A stretch of 38,428 bases of DNA from Actinomycetota bacterium (GCA_030679975.1 JAUXSL010000127.1:1-38428); one strand, 5' to 3'. Numbered from the stretch's first letter, positions 10,395 to 19,860 are shown. The notes: a model not told the origin generated them from the letters alone. A program made the numbers and translations.

Positions 10395-11330
10395 ATGCCG
10401 GAAGCCATCAAGACAGAGAACCTGACCAAACGATTTGCCGGCCTCACCGCTGTCGAAGATATAAATCTGGCTGTGCCGGCCGGCGAGATATTCGGCCTGG
10501 TCGGCCCGGACGGGGCCGGCAAGACCACCCTTATCCGTCTGTTGGCGACGATCCTTCTGCGCTCCGACGGCGACGCGCAAGTCGGCGGTTACAGCGTTAC
10601 CGACCAAGCGCAGCTTGTCCGTCCGCTGGTCGGCTATATGTCCCAGCGCTTTACTTTATATGTCGACCTGACGGTCTTGGAAAATCTGCGGTTCTTCGCG
10701 GATATCTATCGGATACCGGCGGATGTGCGGGCGAAACGGATCGAGGAACTGTTGGCCTTCAGCCAACTGACGGGATTTACGGAGCGGCCGGCGGGTCAAC
10801 TTTCAGGCGGGATGAAACAGAAACTGGCGCTGGCCTGCACGTTGATCCACGAGCCGCGAATTTTGCTGCTCGATGAACCAACGACCGGCGTCGACCCTGT
10901 CAGCCGGCGTGATTTTTGGAAGATACTTTCCCGGCTTCACCAGGACGGCGCGACGATCTTTGTCGCCACTCCTTATATGGACGAGGCTGAACGGTGTCAG
11001 AGAGTGGCGTTGATGAAGGACGGCAAGATTGTGCTCTGCGATTCCCCGGCAAACATTAAAGCCCTGGTACCGGGCGAGGTGGTCGCTATCGAAGTCGGCG
11101 ACGCTCATCAAGGGGCCCGGGTTTTGCGCGAGCACCCTCTGGCCATGCGGGTCGATATGTACGGCGAGGTATTGCACGTCTACACAGATGACGCCGGCGT
11201 GGCCCTGCCGGGATTCCGCCGCCGCCTGGAAGAGGCCGGCATCGGCATCGTCTCCATCCACCCGGTCGAGCTGTCGATGGAAAACGCCTACATTCATCTG
11301 GCGGGACGGATCGGAGGGCAAACATCGTGA
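10395..11330 (+). CDS. ABC transporter ATP-binding protein (YbhF-like half)
   Basis: GPDGAGKTTLIRLLA, LSGGMKQKLALACTL, LLLDEPTTGVDP. Confidence 0.94.
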   Translation: MPEAIKTENLTKRFAGLTAVEDINLAVPAGEIFGLVGPDGAGKTTLIRLLATILLRSDGDAQVGGYSVTDQAQLVRPLVGYMSQRFTLYVDLTVLENLRFFADIYRIPADVRAKRIEELLAFSQLTGFTERPAGQLSGGMKQKLALACTLIHEPRILLLDEPTTGVDPVSRRDFWKILSRLHQDGATIFVATPYMDEAERCQRVALMKDGKIVLCDSPANIKALVPGEVVAIEVGDAHQGARVLREHPLAMRVDMYGEVLHVYTDDAGVALPGFRRRLEEAGIGIVSIHPVELSMENAYIHLAGRIGGQTS

Positions 11331-11346
11331 TCGGAGGGCAAACGTC

Positions 11347-12483
11347 ATGATCGGGCGGATATTCACTATCGCCGGCAAAGAGCTGCGCCACGTCCGGCGC
11401 GACCCGCGGGTTTTGATGACTATCTTCGCCATGCCTTTGATTCAGTTGTTGCTTTTTAGCTACGCTTTAAATTTTGACATTAAGAACATCAACACCGCGG
11501 TGCTCGATTACGATCACACGTCCGCCAGCCGCCGGTATATAGGGTCTTTTACCAATTCCGGCTATTTCAAGGTCACGAGCTATCTAAAAAATCCCGCCGC
11601 GATAAATAAGGCGATCGACTCCGGCGCGGTGAAAGTCGTATTGACAATACCGCCGGGCTTCAGCGACCGGCTGGCGGCCGGCCGCACTGCCGGCGCCCAG
11701 GTTTTAATAGACGGGACCGAGCCCAACACAGCTGTCTTCGCGCGCAACTATGCCACCGCCATAAGCCAACAGTTTTCCCGTAACTTGGTTCTGTCCGTTA
11801 TGTCCGGCCGAGGCATTGATGATGCGGCGACGCTGTCGCCGCTAGAGATCCGCAGCCGGCTCTGGTACAACCCGAGCGCGCGCAGCGTCGTCTTTATTCT
11901 GCCGGGGCTGATAGTCGTCATCATGACGAACATAGCGGTCGTCCAGACGGCGCTGGCGGTTGTCAGGGAAAAGGCCCAAGGGACCATCGAGCAGTTGATC
12001 GTCTCGCCGGTAAAAAGTTACGAGCTGATGATCGGCAAGATACTGCCGTTTATCGTTATGGCGATGATGGACCTGGTTATCGTTTCAGCCGTCGGCATTT
12101 TCGGCTTCGGGGTGCCGCTACGCGGCAGCCTCACTCTCCTGCTGGCGGGGTCATTGCTTTTCACGATTGCCGCTCTCAGCATGGGCCTCTTGGTTTCCGT
12201 TGTTTCCGAGACTATGGAGGCCGCGTCGCAGCTGAGCTTTTTCGTGTCCATGCTGCCCGCTTTCATCTTGTCCGGTTTCATTTGGCCGATCGAGAACATG
12301 CCGCCGGCGCTACAGTTCATCAGCCGGCTCTTCCCGGCCCGATATTTCATGGAGATCGTCCGCGGTCTGTTTTTAAAAGGGGTAGGGCTGGATATCCTTT
12401 GGCCGGACTTTTTGGCGCTGGCTATCTTTGCCGTGGTCATGATCGGCCTGGCGGCCGCCAACCTGAAGGAGCGGGCAGGATAG
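11347..12483 (+). CDS. ABC-2 type permease (YbhS/R-like)
   Basis: MIGRIFTIAGKELRHVRRDPR..., KAQGTIEQLIVSPVKSYELMIGKILPF; the ORF-track start at 11029 is an over-extension. Confidence 0.92.
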   Translation: MIGRIFTIAGKELRHVRRDPRVLMTIFAMPLIQLLLFSYALNFDIKNINTAVLDYDHTSASRRYIGSFTNSGYFKVTSYLKNPAAINKAIDSGAVKVVLTIPPGFSDRLAAGRTAGAQVLIDGTEPNTAVFARNYATAISQQFSRNLVLSVMSGRGIDDAATLSPLEIRSRLWYNPSARSVVFILPGLIVVIMTNIAVVQTALAVVREKAQGTIEQLIVSPVKSYELMIGKILPFIVMAMMDLVIVSAVGIFGFGVPLRGSLTLLLAGSLLFTIAALSMGLLVSVVSETMEAASQLSFFVSMLPAFILSGFIWPIENMPPALQFISRLFPARYFMEIVRGLFLKGVGLDILWPDFLALAIFAVVMIGLAAANLKERAG

Positions 12484-13613
12484 TGCTCAAGCGTTTATAC
12501 CAACTGATAAGAAAAGAGTTTCTCCAGGTCAGGCGCGACCGGCTGATGCTGCCGATGATACTTATCGTGCCCATCGTCCAACTGGTCATGTTCGGCTACG
12601 CGGCCACCACGGATGTCAAAGATATAAAGATGGTCGTGCTCGACCGCGACCAAAGCGACTTGTCTCGACGGCTGACGCGAGAATTCACTAACGCCGGTCT
12701 CTTTGTCATCACCTCCCGGGCCGACGACGAGGGGCAGATACGGCGGGCTCTCGATAGCGGGTCGGCCCAGATCGCTTTGCGCTTGCCGCACGGGCTGAAA
12801 AGCGATGTCTGGGCCGGCCGCCCGGCCGCCGTTCAGATTATCGTTGACGGGTCAAATTCCAATACCGCCGGTATCGCCCTCGGGTACGCCAATCAGATAT
12901 TGGGGCGTGAATCCAGCCGCCTGGTCGCGGCCAAGCTGGCCCGGTTGTCGTCCGGCTCCGGATTGCCTCAGGTCGATACCAGTATCCGGGTCTGGTACAA
13001 CCCTGAAACTAAGAGCGTCAACTACATGGTGCCCGGCTTGATAGCGATAATATTGATGATAAGCGCCATGTCCAACACCTCCCAGGCGATTGTGCGGGAG
13101 AGGGACCAGGGGACGCTTGAACAGCTGATAGTCACGCCGGTGCGCCGGGCCGAGCTTATTCTGGGCAAGATCGTCCCTTATGCCGTCATCGGGCTCATAC
13201 AAATAAGCGTTATTTTCCTGGTCGGGCTGGTCTGGTTTAAGGTCCCGTTTCGCGGCAGCGTCTGGCTACTGTACGCGTCGGCGATAGTCTTTCTCTTCGC
13301 GGCCCTCGGGCAAGGTTTGTTTGTTTCAACGGTCTCGCGCACCCGGCAGCAAGCCATCATGGCGACGATGATGTTTATCATGCCGGCGATGATGCTTTCC
13401 GGCTTTGCTTTTCCAATCGAGAATATGCCGGCGCCGATGTATTACCTCTCTTATCTCGTGCCGATGCGCTATTTTCTCGTTATTCTCCGGGGCATTTTTC
13501 TAAAAGGGGCGGGGCTGACGATCTTATGGCCGCAGATGGCCTTGCTTACCGTATATGGGGTCGCGATATTTTTCTTAAGTGTCAGCCGGTTTCATAAGAA
13601 ATTGGGGGACTAG
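12483..13613 (+). CDS. ABC-2 type permease (YbhS/R-like)
   Basis: GTG at 12483 overlaps the upstream TAG by 1 nt; RDQGTLEQLIVTPVRRAELILGKIVPY. Confidence 0.92.
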   Translation: MLKRLYQLIRKEFLQVRRDRLMLPMILIVPIVQLVMFGYAATTDVKDIKMVVLDRDQSDLSRRLTREFTNAGLFVITSRADDEGQIRRALDSGSAQIALRLPHGLKSDVWAGRPAAVQIIVDGSNSNTAGIALGYANQILGRESSRLVAAKLARLSSGSGLPQVDTSIRVWYNPETKSVNYMVPGLIAIILMISAMSNTSQAIVRERDQGTLEQLIVTPVRRAELILGKIVPYAVIGLIQISVIFLVGLVWFKVPFRGSVWLLYASAIVFLFAALGQGLFVSTVSRTRQQAIMATMMFIMPAMMLSGFAFPIENMPAPMYYLSYLVPMRYFLVILRGIFLKGAGLTILWPQMALLTVYGVAIFFLSVSRFHKKLGD

Positions 13614-13632
13614 GGTGGCAGGATGCAGAAGT

Positions 13633-13679
13633 ATGTCATTCCCGCGCCAGGCACATGTCATTCCCGCGCCAGCGGGAAT
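13633..13679. repeat. dRS3-like palindromic repeat with partial direct duplication
   Basis: ATGTCATTCCCGCGCCAG at 13633-13650 and 13655-13672; perfect dyad ATTCCCGC-GCCA-GCGGGAAT at 13660-13679. Confidence 0.8.
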
Positions 13680-13696
13680 CCAGGGGGATGATATAA

Positions 13697-14623
13697 ATAT
13701 CTAACGCTATTATCGTCGATTCTCTAACTAAAAAGTTTGACGGCTTCACCGCCGTCGACGACATCTCGTTCACGGTCGGACGAGGCGAAATATTCGGCTT
13801 TTTGGGCCCCAACGGTTCGGGTAAGTCGACAACCATCCGGATGCTCTGCGGAGTCCTGGATCCGACGGCCGGCCGGGCCGAGGTGCTCGGCTTTGACGTT
13901 TCCAAAGAGCCGGACGAGATAAAGCGGCGCATCGGTTATATGTCGCAAAAATTCAGTTTATACGAAGATCTGACAGTCGCCGAAAACCTGGCATTCTACG
14001 CCGGCATCTACGACGTCTCCGAGGATGTCTTTGCCGAGCGTCGCTTGGCCATCCTGGAGATGGCCGACTTGAGAGGCAGAGAAGACGAACTGGCCGGCAA
14101 CTTGTCGGTCGGTTGGAAGCAGCGCCTCGCGCTTGGTTGCGCCATCGTCCATCAGCCGCCTATGCTCTTTCTGGATGAACCGACCGGCGGTGTCGATCCG
14201 ATCGCCCGTCGCCACTTCTGGGACCTTCTATACGACATGGCCAGGGAAGGCGTTACCTTGTTTGTCACCACCCACTATATGGAGGAGGCCGAACACTGCC
14301 ACCGGCTGGGTTTTATTTATGACGGCAAGATTATCGCTCTGGACAGCCCGAAAAAAATAAAAGAGCGGTTTGCGGACCATATTATCGAGATGGTCTGCGA
14401 CGACCAGGAAGCGGCCCTGGCGCTTTTGGACAAGCATGAACGGGTTAGGAATGTCTATCTGTACGGCGCCGCCGTCCACGTCAATTTCGGCGATTTTACC
14501 GGCGGCGCCGCCGAAGCCGGGAAAGTCTTGAAGGCCGCGGGCCTCCGCGCCATGAACGCGGCTCCGGTCTCCCCGTCGCTTGAAGACGTTTTTGTCAGTC
14601 TTATTGAGCGGGCGCAAGATTAA
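13697..14623 (+). CDS. ABC transporter ATP-binding protein; start codon unclear
   Basis: Frame reads ISNAIIVDSLTKKFDGFTAVDDISFTVGRGEIFGFLGPNGSGKSTT; ORF-track start at 13802 lies inside Walker A; in-frame TAA at 13694-13696. Confidence 0.85.
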   Translation: MSNAIIVDSLTKKFDGFTAVDDISFTVGRGEIFGFLGPNGSGKSTTIRMLCGVLDPTAGRAEVLGFDVSKEPDEIKRRIGYMSQKFSLYEDLTVAENLAFYAGIYDVSEDVFAERRLAILEMADLRGREDELAGNLSVGWKQRLALGCAIVHQPPMLFLDEPTGGVDPIARRHFWDLLYDMAREGVTLFVTTHYMEEAEHCHRLGFIYDGKIIALDSPKKIKERFADHIIEMVCDDQEAALALLDKHERVRNVYLYGAAVHVNFGDFTGGAAEAGKVLKAAGLRAMNAAPVSPSLEDVFVSLIERAQD

Positions 14624-14684
14624 AAAAGCCCTCCGTGGCGCAACCAAAAGTGGGGTAAACAGCTCATTGGAGCAGCCCCTTAAA

Positions 14685-14729
14685 AGAGGACATTTTTAAC
14701 GAGTTAAGGAAGAGGACATTTTTAACGAG
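14685..14729. repeat. two direct copies of AGAGGACATTTTTAACGAG
   Basis: 14685-14703 and 14711-14729, spacing 26 bp. Confidence 0.85.
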
Positions 14730-14797
14730 CTTTGACAGTCGATGTTTAGGCATGTTGCTATTTGATTGTCGCCTGTGATAATTTTATTCACGCAATT

Positions 14798-14874
14798 GCG
14801 CCTGTAGCTCAGTTGGATAGAGTGACGGACTACGAATCCGTAGGTCGCAGGTTCGAATCCTGTCAGGCGCACCA
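14798..14874 (+). tRNA. tRNA-Arg (anticodon ACG), CCA encoded
   Basis: GCGCCTG/CAGGCGC acceptor; anticodon loop CTACGAA; T-loop GTTCGAATC; ACCA 3' end. Confidence 0.97.
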
Positions 14875-14986
14875 CATAACCCCTCCATCCGGCCTTTCGC
14901 GGCCGATAGGCATCCGCTCACATACTTAGAGATTGACCGGTCTACCCTTTGGGGATTAATGTAAAGGCGCAAGATGTTTTAAAGGA

Positions 14987-15778
14987 ATGAGTCTGATGCC
15001 TTTAGACACGAAACTTTCTGCTTTCAATACCGCGACAGCCTTTGAGACCGTCGAGCAAAAAACACGGACGGCCATTCTTATAATAACCCTGGCGATGATA
15101 CCCGCTCTGATCGTGCCGAAACTCGTAGAATTGCAGCCGCCCGCCCAAACCTTTCTGAACTTGGCAGTCTGGGCTATCTGGGCCACTATCGCCACGGACT
15201 ACTTGGTAAGGCTAAAGTTGTCCACCGATAAAAGACTTTTTTTCAAAACCAACATACCTGAGCTATTGATCGTGGCCCTGCCGCCCGTGCGCGCGATTGA
15301 AGCCGTTGGCGTGGCCGCCACGCCGACTTTATTGCGCCTCTTGCGTATCAGCGCCTTCTTGTCGACCGGCATGAAAAATATGAGGCGGTTTTTTCGCCAT
15401 CATGAACTTCACTATGTCATGCTCATGACACTGATCGTCACCTTTGTCTCCGCCGCTCTAGTGGTTGATTTTGAGAAGGCCGCGGGCCCCGGCAGTCATA
15501 ATATAAAGACAATGGGGGACGGTTTATGGTGGGCGCTGACGACCATAACCACGGTCGGTTACGGCGATATTTATCCGACAACCGCGGGCGGGCGGGGCGT
15601 GGCCGTTTTTCTAATGGTCACGGGAATAGTCTTTTTCAGCCTGCTGACCGCCAACATTGCCGCCTTTCTGGTCTCGGAAGATAGAGAAAGCCCGCCCGAA
15701 ATGCGCGAGATAATCGAGCGGCTGGGGCGGATAGAGAACCGTCTGGCCCGGGAATCCAAACCATCTGACAATTCTTAG
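14987..15778 (+). CDS. voltage-gated-like potassium channel
   Basis: Selectivity filter TTITTVGYGDIYP with flanking TM helices. Confidence 0.92.
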   Translation: MSLMPLDTKLSAFNTATAFETVEQKTRTAILIITLAMIPALIVPKLVELQPPAQTFLNLAVWAIWATIATDYLVRLKLSTDKRLFFKTNIPELLIVALPPVRAIEAVGVAATPTLLRLLRISAFLSTGMKNMRRFFRHHELHYVMLMTLIVTFVSAALVVDFEKAAGPGSHNIKTMGDGLWWALTTITTVGYGDIYPTTAGGRGVAVFLMVTGIVFFSLLTANIAAFLVSEDRESPPEMREIIERLGRIENRLARESKPSDNS

Positions 15779-15792
15779 CCGCGCCATCTCCC

Positions 15793-15891
15793 ATGAGCTT
15801 TAAACTCGACAGCGGCAAAAAACTGAACAACGGCATTGACACGGCGGCGATGTACGGCAATGAAGAGATTGTGGGAGAAGCCCTCTGGTAA
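15793..15891 (+). pseudogene. aldo/keto reductase N-terminal remnant with internal deletion (32 codons)
   Basis: MSFKLDSGKKLNNGIDTAAMYGNEEIVGEALW*; IDTAxxYGNEExVGEAL is the AKR motif. Confidence 0.7.
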
Positions 15892-15973
15892 GGCGAACCG
15901 CTGTCTAGTAAAGTAATCGTTAATCGGTTGCGTCTTGCGCGTGAAAACGTTCAGGCCGGGGAATCATCTCATA

Positions 15974-17779
15974 ATGCTAAGAGTCAGAACTTTTTTAATA
16001 ATTATTCTCCTAGTCATCTTATTGCCCATGGTCGCTCTGGACTTCTATAACTATGAGATAGGCCTCAATCAACGACGGCAGATAATCCTCGACCGCAATG
16101 AGGAGGTGGCTAGGAGCGTGGCGGTCGGCTTCCGCGCTTTTATTTTCCAGGCGGTGCAGACGGAAGAAGCGGGAGGTTTGGCGATTGCGGAAGGGGCGTT
16201 TCATGGCGACCAGGTGACGCAATATCTAAAAGAGTTGCAGATACATAATCCTCACTTGACTTCAATTACTTACTTTTCTCCGGCCGGCAAGCAGATTGCC
16301 TCCAGCTCCAAAGAGTTAAACCCTATACCTCAGTCAAGCCTCCGCGAGATAAGCAGAGGCCCGGCTTGGTTTGTCACTCCGTTGCATCTCTCGCCGCGCG
16401 GGCGCGGGACGGAATTTCATGTAATATCGGAAATCCGTATAAAGGGGCGGCTTGTGGCGCTGGTCTCCGGGGTCATTGAGGACCGGATGGTTTTCGATTT
16501 CATTAAAATCAGAATCGGACAGGCCGGCAATATCGGGATTATCGACAACCGCGGGCGGGCTGTTGCCCTCTCTTTCCGGCGTGACCTTACCTGGAAAGAA
16601 CGCGACCGCCTGTTTATCCCGAGCATCCGCAGCGCGCTTAGAGGACGGCTGGCCACCATAAACAGGTTCCGCGATCCCCTGGGCAATGTTGAGCGGATGG
16701 GCGCCTCCGTTCCCATCAAAGAGTTGGGTTGGGTAGCCAACGTCTTCCAGCCTGTCAGCGAGGTATTGGTCCCGGTCCAGCAAGACGCTTTATTCGAGGC
16801 CGGTACTTCCCTGTTGGTTACCTTGGCGGCGCTGGTGTTTGTTCTTCTCGTCGGGCGCGTGATGACCAAGCCGATAATGGATCTGGCGGCGCAGACAGAA
16901 CCCTTTAAGCACGGGGAATACAGCCATCGGCTGCCGACTGGTTTCAGGGTCAAAGAGATCAGCGAGCTGGCCCAAGTGCTCAACTTAGAAGCCGCCGAGA
17001 CTCAGAAGCGGTTCGAGGTGGAGCAGCATATCGCCGGAGCGTTGCAAGCTTCGCTCTTGCCCGTTGAGCCGCCGGAGCTGCCCGGCTACGAGATAGGCAC
17101 CCGTTATGCCTCGGCCACCGAGCACGCCTTGGTCGGCGGCGATTTCTATGACTTTATCTTTCTGGGCGATGACAAAGCCGGCATTGTCATCGGTGACGTT
17201 CAGGGCAAGGGCGTAGACGCCGCGGTCACGACCGTCACCACTAAGTTTGCCTTAAGAGACCTGGCGGTCGGGCATCCTTCACCGGCGGCGGTCCTTAAGA
17301 TCATGAACAAGATCTGTTGGCGGGAACTGATGCCTGAACAATTCATTACCTTGATCTATTTGGTCTTAGATATGAATAAGGGAACGATCGAGTACGCGAG
17401 CGCCGGCCATCATCCACCGATAATCTGCACAGCCGATGGTTGCCGCTCGTTTACGGAAAACGGCACGGCCCTGGGGATTTTAGAAAATGCCGAGTTTAAC
17501 ATCGGCCGCGAACGTCTTAGTGCGCGGGAAACGTTGGTGCTGTATACCGATGGCATTATTGAAGCCAGGCTAAAAGCGGACCTCTTTGGCCTTGACCGGC
17601 TGAGCGAGGTCGTGGCAAAAAACAGTGGGTCGGCCCCCCAGGACATTTGCGAGCTCGTCTATAAGGCTGCCATCGACTTTGGCGGCCACAAGCTTCACGA
17701 TGATCTAGCGCTCATCATCATGAAGCGGACCGGCGCCGGCAGGCAGGCCGCGCCGCCAAGTGAGCGGGACAATAGTTAA
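15974..17779 (+). CDS. sensor SpoIIE-type PP2C serine phosphatase (extracellular sensor + HAMP + phosphatase)
   Basis: N-terminal TM, HAMP-like region, GGDFYDF, IGDVQGKGVDAA, YASAGHHPPI, LVLYTDGIIEA. Confidence 0.9.
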   Translation: MLRVRTFLIIILLVILLPMVALDFYNYEIGLNQRRQIILDRNEEVARSVAVGFRAFIFQAVQTEEAGGLAIAEGAFHGDQVTQYLKELQIHNPHLTSITYFSPAGKQIASSSKELNPIPQSSLREISRGPAWFVTPLHLSPRGRGTEFHVISEIRIKGRLVALVSGVIEDRMVFDFIKIRIGQAGNIGIIDNRGRAVALSFRRDLTWKERDRLFIPSIRSALRGRLATINRFRDPLGNVERMGASVPIKELGWVANVFQPVSEVLVPVQQDALFEAGTSLLVTLAALVFVLLVGRVMTKPIMDLAAQTEPFKHGEYSHRLPTGFRVKEISELAQVLNLEAAETQKRFEVEQHIAGALQASLLPVEPPELPGYEIGTRYASATEHALVGGDFYDFIFLGDDKAGIVIGDVQGKGVDAAVTTVTTKFALRDLAVGHPSPAAVLKIMNKICWRELMPEQFITLIYLVLDMNKGTIEYASAGHHPPIICTADGCRSFTENGTALGILENAEFNIGRERLSARETLVLYTDGIIEARLKADLFGLDRLSEVVAKNSGSAPQDICELVYKAAIDFGGHKLHDDLALIIMKRTGAGRQAAPPSERDNS

Positions 17780-18844
17780 GGCCGCCAGCGCTGAAAAGGC
17801 CGCCATCGACATAAATCCAAGGCGGTAGGAACCGGTGGCGTCGCGAAGCCGACCGACTATGGACGGCCCCAGCAGTATGCCGGCGTTTAGACAAGTCGAT
17901 AAGATGCCAAAAGCCACCCCTTGGTTTCTTCTGTCCACGATCTCAGCCGGCAGGGCGAACAAAGGCGCCGGCAGCAAGGCGGCGGCCAGTCCTAAAATCA
18001 CCATTAGGGGCAGCCGCCAATCGGGCGCGGATGGTAAAGCGAGGTATATGAGTCCGGGAATGAACGCGCCGGCGATGATGAGCAGCCGCTTGCGCCTGAC
18101 ACCTCCCATGAACGGCCCGATTATCGGGCTGACTATTAAAGCCCCCCACATAATAAAGCTGGCCAGGAAAGCGGCAGCAGAGGCTTTTAACCCGAGGCTC
18201 TGAAAATAATCAGGGGAAAAGGTTAAAAAGGCGATGGCGGCGGCGTTAAACCAGAGCCATGCCAACCCCACCAACCAAATGGAGCCGCCCGCCGAGCGTA
18301 GAGAGTGGGCAATGCCGCCCGGCGGCTGTTTTATCCAGCCCTCGGGGCGATAGATAAGCAACGCCAATGCCGCAAAACCGGCCAGAGTAGAGACCGCCAC
18401 GGCTGGTCGCCAACCCCATTTGACGCCAACGGCGCTAAGCAGGGTAAAGCAGATAATAGTTCCGATGGGCATGCCGGTGTTGTATATTCCCATGGCCGTG
18501 CCGAGCCTGCGCCCCTCGAATGTGCGGCTTATTAGGCTGGCCGCGATGACCACCAGGGTCATGGCGCCGACGCCGGAGATCAAGCGGCCGATCGCCAACC
18601 ACGTAAAGTCCGGGGCGCCGGCGACCACAAGCGTCCCGCTTATCGTCAAGCCGGCCGCGATGATACCAACGCGCCTTGGTCCGTATAGATCGGTTAGCCA
18701 GCCGCCCGGAATGGTCAAGAGGATGCCCGGCAAAGCAAAGAGACCCATTAAGAGGCCGGCCTCGGCATGGTTCAGCTTCAGATCCCTCATTATCAATCTG
18801 AGGAGGGGCGGCAATGACTGAAAAGCAAAGGCAAAAGCCAGCAA
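17705..18844 (-). CDS. MFS transporter
   Basis: 12-TM pattern; GGWLTDLYGPRRVGI motif; true start may lie slightly upstream. Confidence 0.9.
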   Translation of the reverse strand: MLAFAFAFQSLPPLLRLIMRDLKLNHAEAGLLMGLFALPGILLTIPGGWLTDLYGPRRVGIIAAGLTISGTLVVAGAPDFTWLAIGRLISGVGAMTLVVIAASLISRTFEGRRLGTAMGIYNTGMPIGTIICFTLLSAVGVKWGWRPAVAVSTLAGFAALALLIYRPEGWIKQPPGGIAHSLRSAGGSIWLVGLAWLWFNAAAIAFLTFSPDYFQSLGLKASAAAFLASFIMWGALIVSPIIGPFMGGVRRKRLLIIAGAFIPGLIYLALPSAPDWRLPLMVILGLAAALLPAPLFALPAEIVDRRNQGVAFGILSTCLNAGILLGPSIVGRLRDATGSYRLGFMSMAAFSALAALTIVPLTWRRGLPAGAGPLHDDER

Positions 18845-18906
18845 TGAAGCATAAGCGAGGGCAAAAGCCAGGCGCTCGTCGCGGCCCGCATCCTTTTCGA
18901 CGGCTG

Positions 18907-19851
18907 CTAGGACGGCTCTAACCCAAAAATCAACCCGGCCGCTCCCAGCAGGCCGGCGCTATTTTCCAGTTGCGAGATGACTATAGGGATGTCCCGGCTG
19001 CGCGGGTCGATGACAATCCGGCGGGCTGATTCGATAATGGGATCCATGACGAGATCTAATGAGGACGCGACACCGCCGCCGACCACCACAACTTCAGGAT
19101 CGAGGATATTGATAAAATTACCGATACCGAGGCCCAGCCACCGACCGACTTCGGTCATTATCGTCACAGCTTCAGTGTCGCCGGCGCGGGCTGCTTTGGC
19201 GACCATCGGGCCGGTGATGATCTCCGGGTCGCCGCCGACGCTCCGACTCAGGGCCGATTTTGTCTTTGCGACTACCGTTTCTTTAGCTAAACGCTCTATA
19301 GCCGTGCCGGAAGCTTTGGTTTCCAGGCATCCCCGATGGCCGCAACCGCAGACCGGGCCATTTGGATCGATCACCATGTGGCCGAATTCGGCCGCCGCGC
19401 CCTTGGCGCCTCTGTAGAGCCGGCCGTCGATGACGATGCCGCCCCCCAGGCCGGTGCCGACGGTCAAGCCGATAAAGTTCCGGTATCCGCGTCCGGCGCC
19501 GGAAAGGAGTTCTCCCAATACGGCGCAGTTGGCATCGTTGTCGACGTTGAACGCGAGCTTAAATTTAGATTCGAGGTGTTGTTTGAGGGGTTCTCCGGCC
19601 AAAGCCAGGTTGGGGGCGGCGACTATCTTCCCGGCGGCGTTGTCGACCATCCCGGCGACGCCGATCCCGGCGCCTAAGATATCGTCATAAGAAGCAAGCG
19701 CTTCGGTGATTATCACTTCTAGAGCGGTAAAGATGTCCGAGGTTGTCGCCGGGGTCATTACCTGGCGCCGGGTCAGTATCGCGTAATCATCCGTTATCAA
19801 CGCCCAGGAGATTTTGGTCCCACCGATGTCGACGGCAATGGCCTTGTTCAT
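18907..19851 (-). CDS. ROK family sugar kinase (glucokinase-like)
   Basis: AVDIGGTKISWALI, VDNDANCAVLGE, VGTGLGGGIVIDGRLY, CGCGHRGCLE zinc motif. Confidence 0.94.
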   Translation of the reverse strand: MNKAIAVDIGGTKISWALITDDYAILTRRQVMTPATTSDIFTALEVIITEALASYDDILGAGIGVAGMVDNAAGKIVAAPNLALAGEPLKQHLESKFKLAFNVDNDANCAVLGELLSGAGRGYRNFIGLTVGTGLGGGIVIDGRLYRGAKGAAAEFGHMVIDPNGPVCGCGHRGCLETKASGTAIERLAKETVVAKTKSALSRSVGGDPEIITGPMVAKAARAGDTEAVTIMTEVGRWLGLGIGNFINILDPEVVVVGGGVASSLDLVMDPIIESARRIVIDPRSRDIPIVISQLENSAGLLGAAGLIFGLEPS

Positions 19852-19860
19852 CGGCGGTCT

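Noticed and set aside
14784-14972. Minus-strand ORF ...GAPDRIRTCDLRIRSPSLYPTELQAQLRE
   Set aside because: Classic spurious translation antisense to tRNA-Arg
16334-16983. Long minus-strand ORFs inside the SpoIIE-type gene
   Set aside because: GC-driven antisense shadow ORFs with no recognisable motifs
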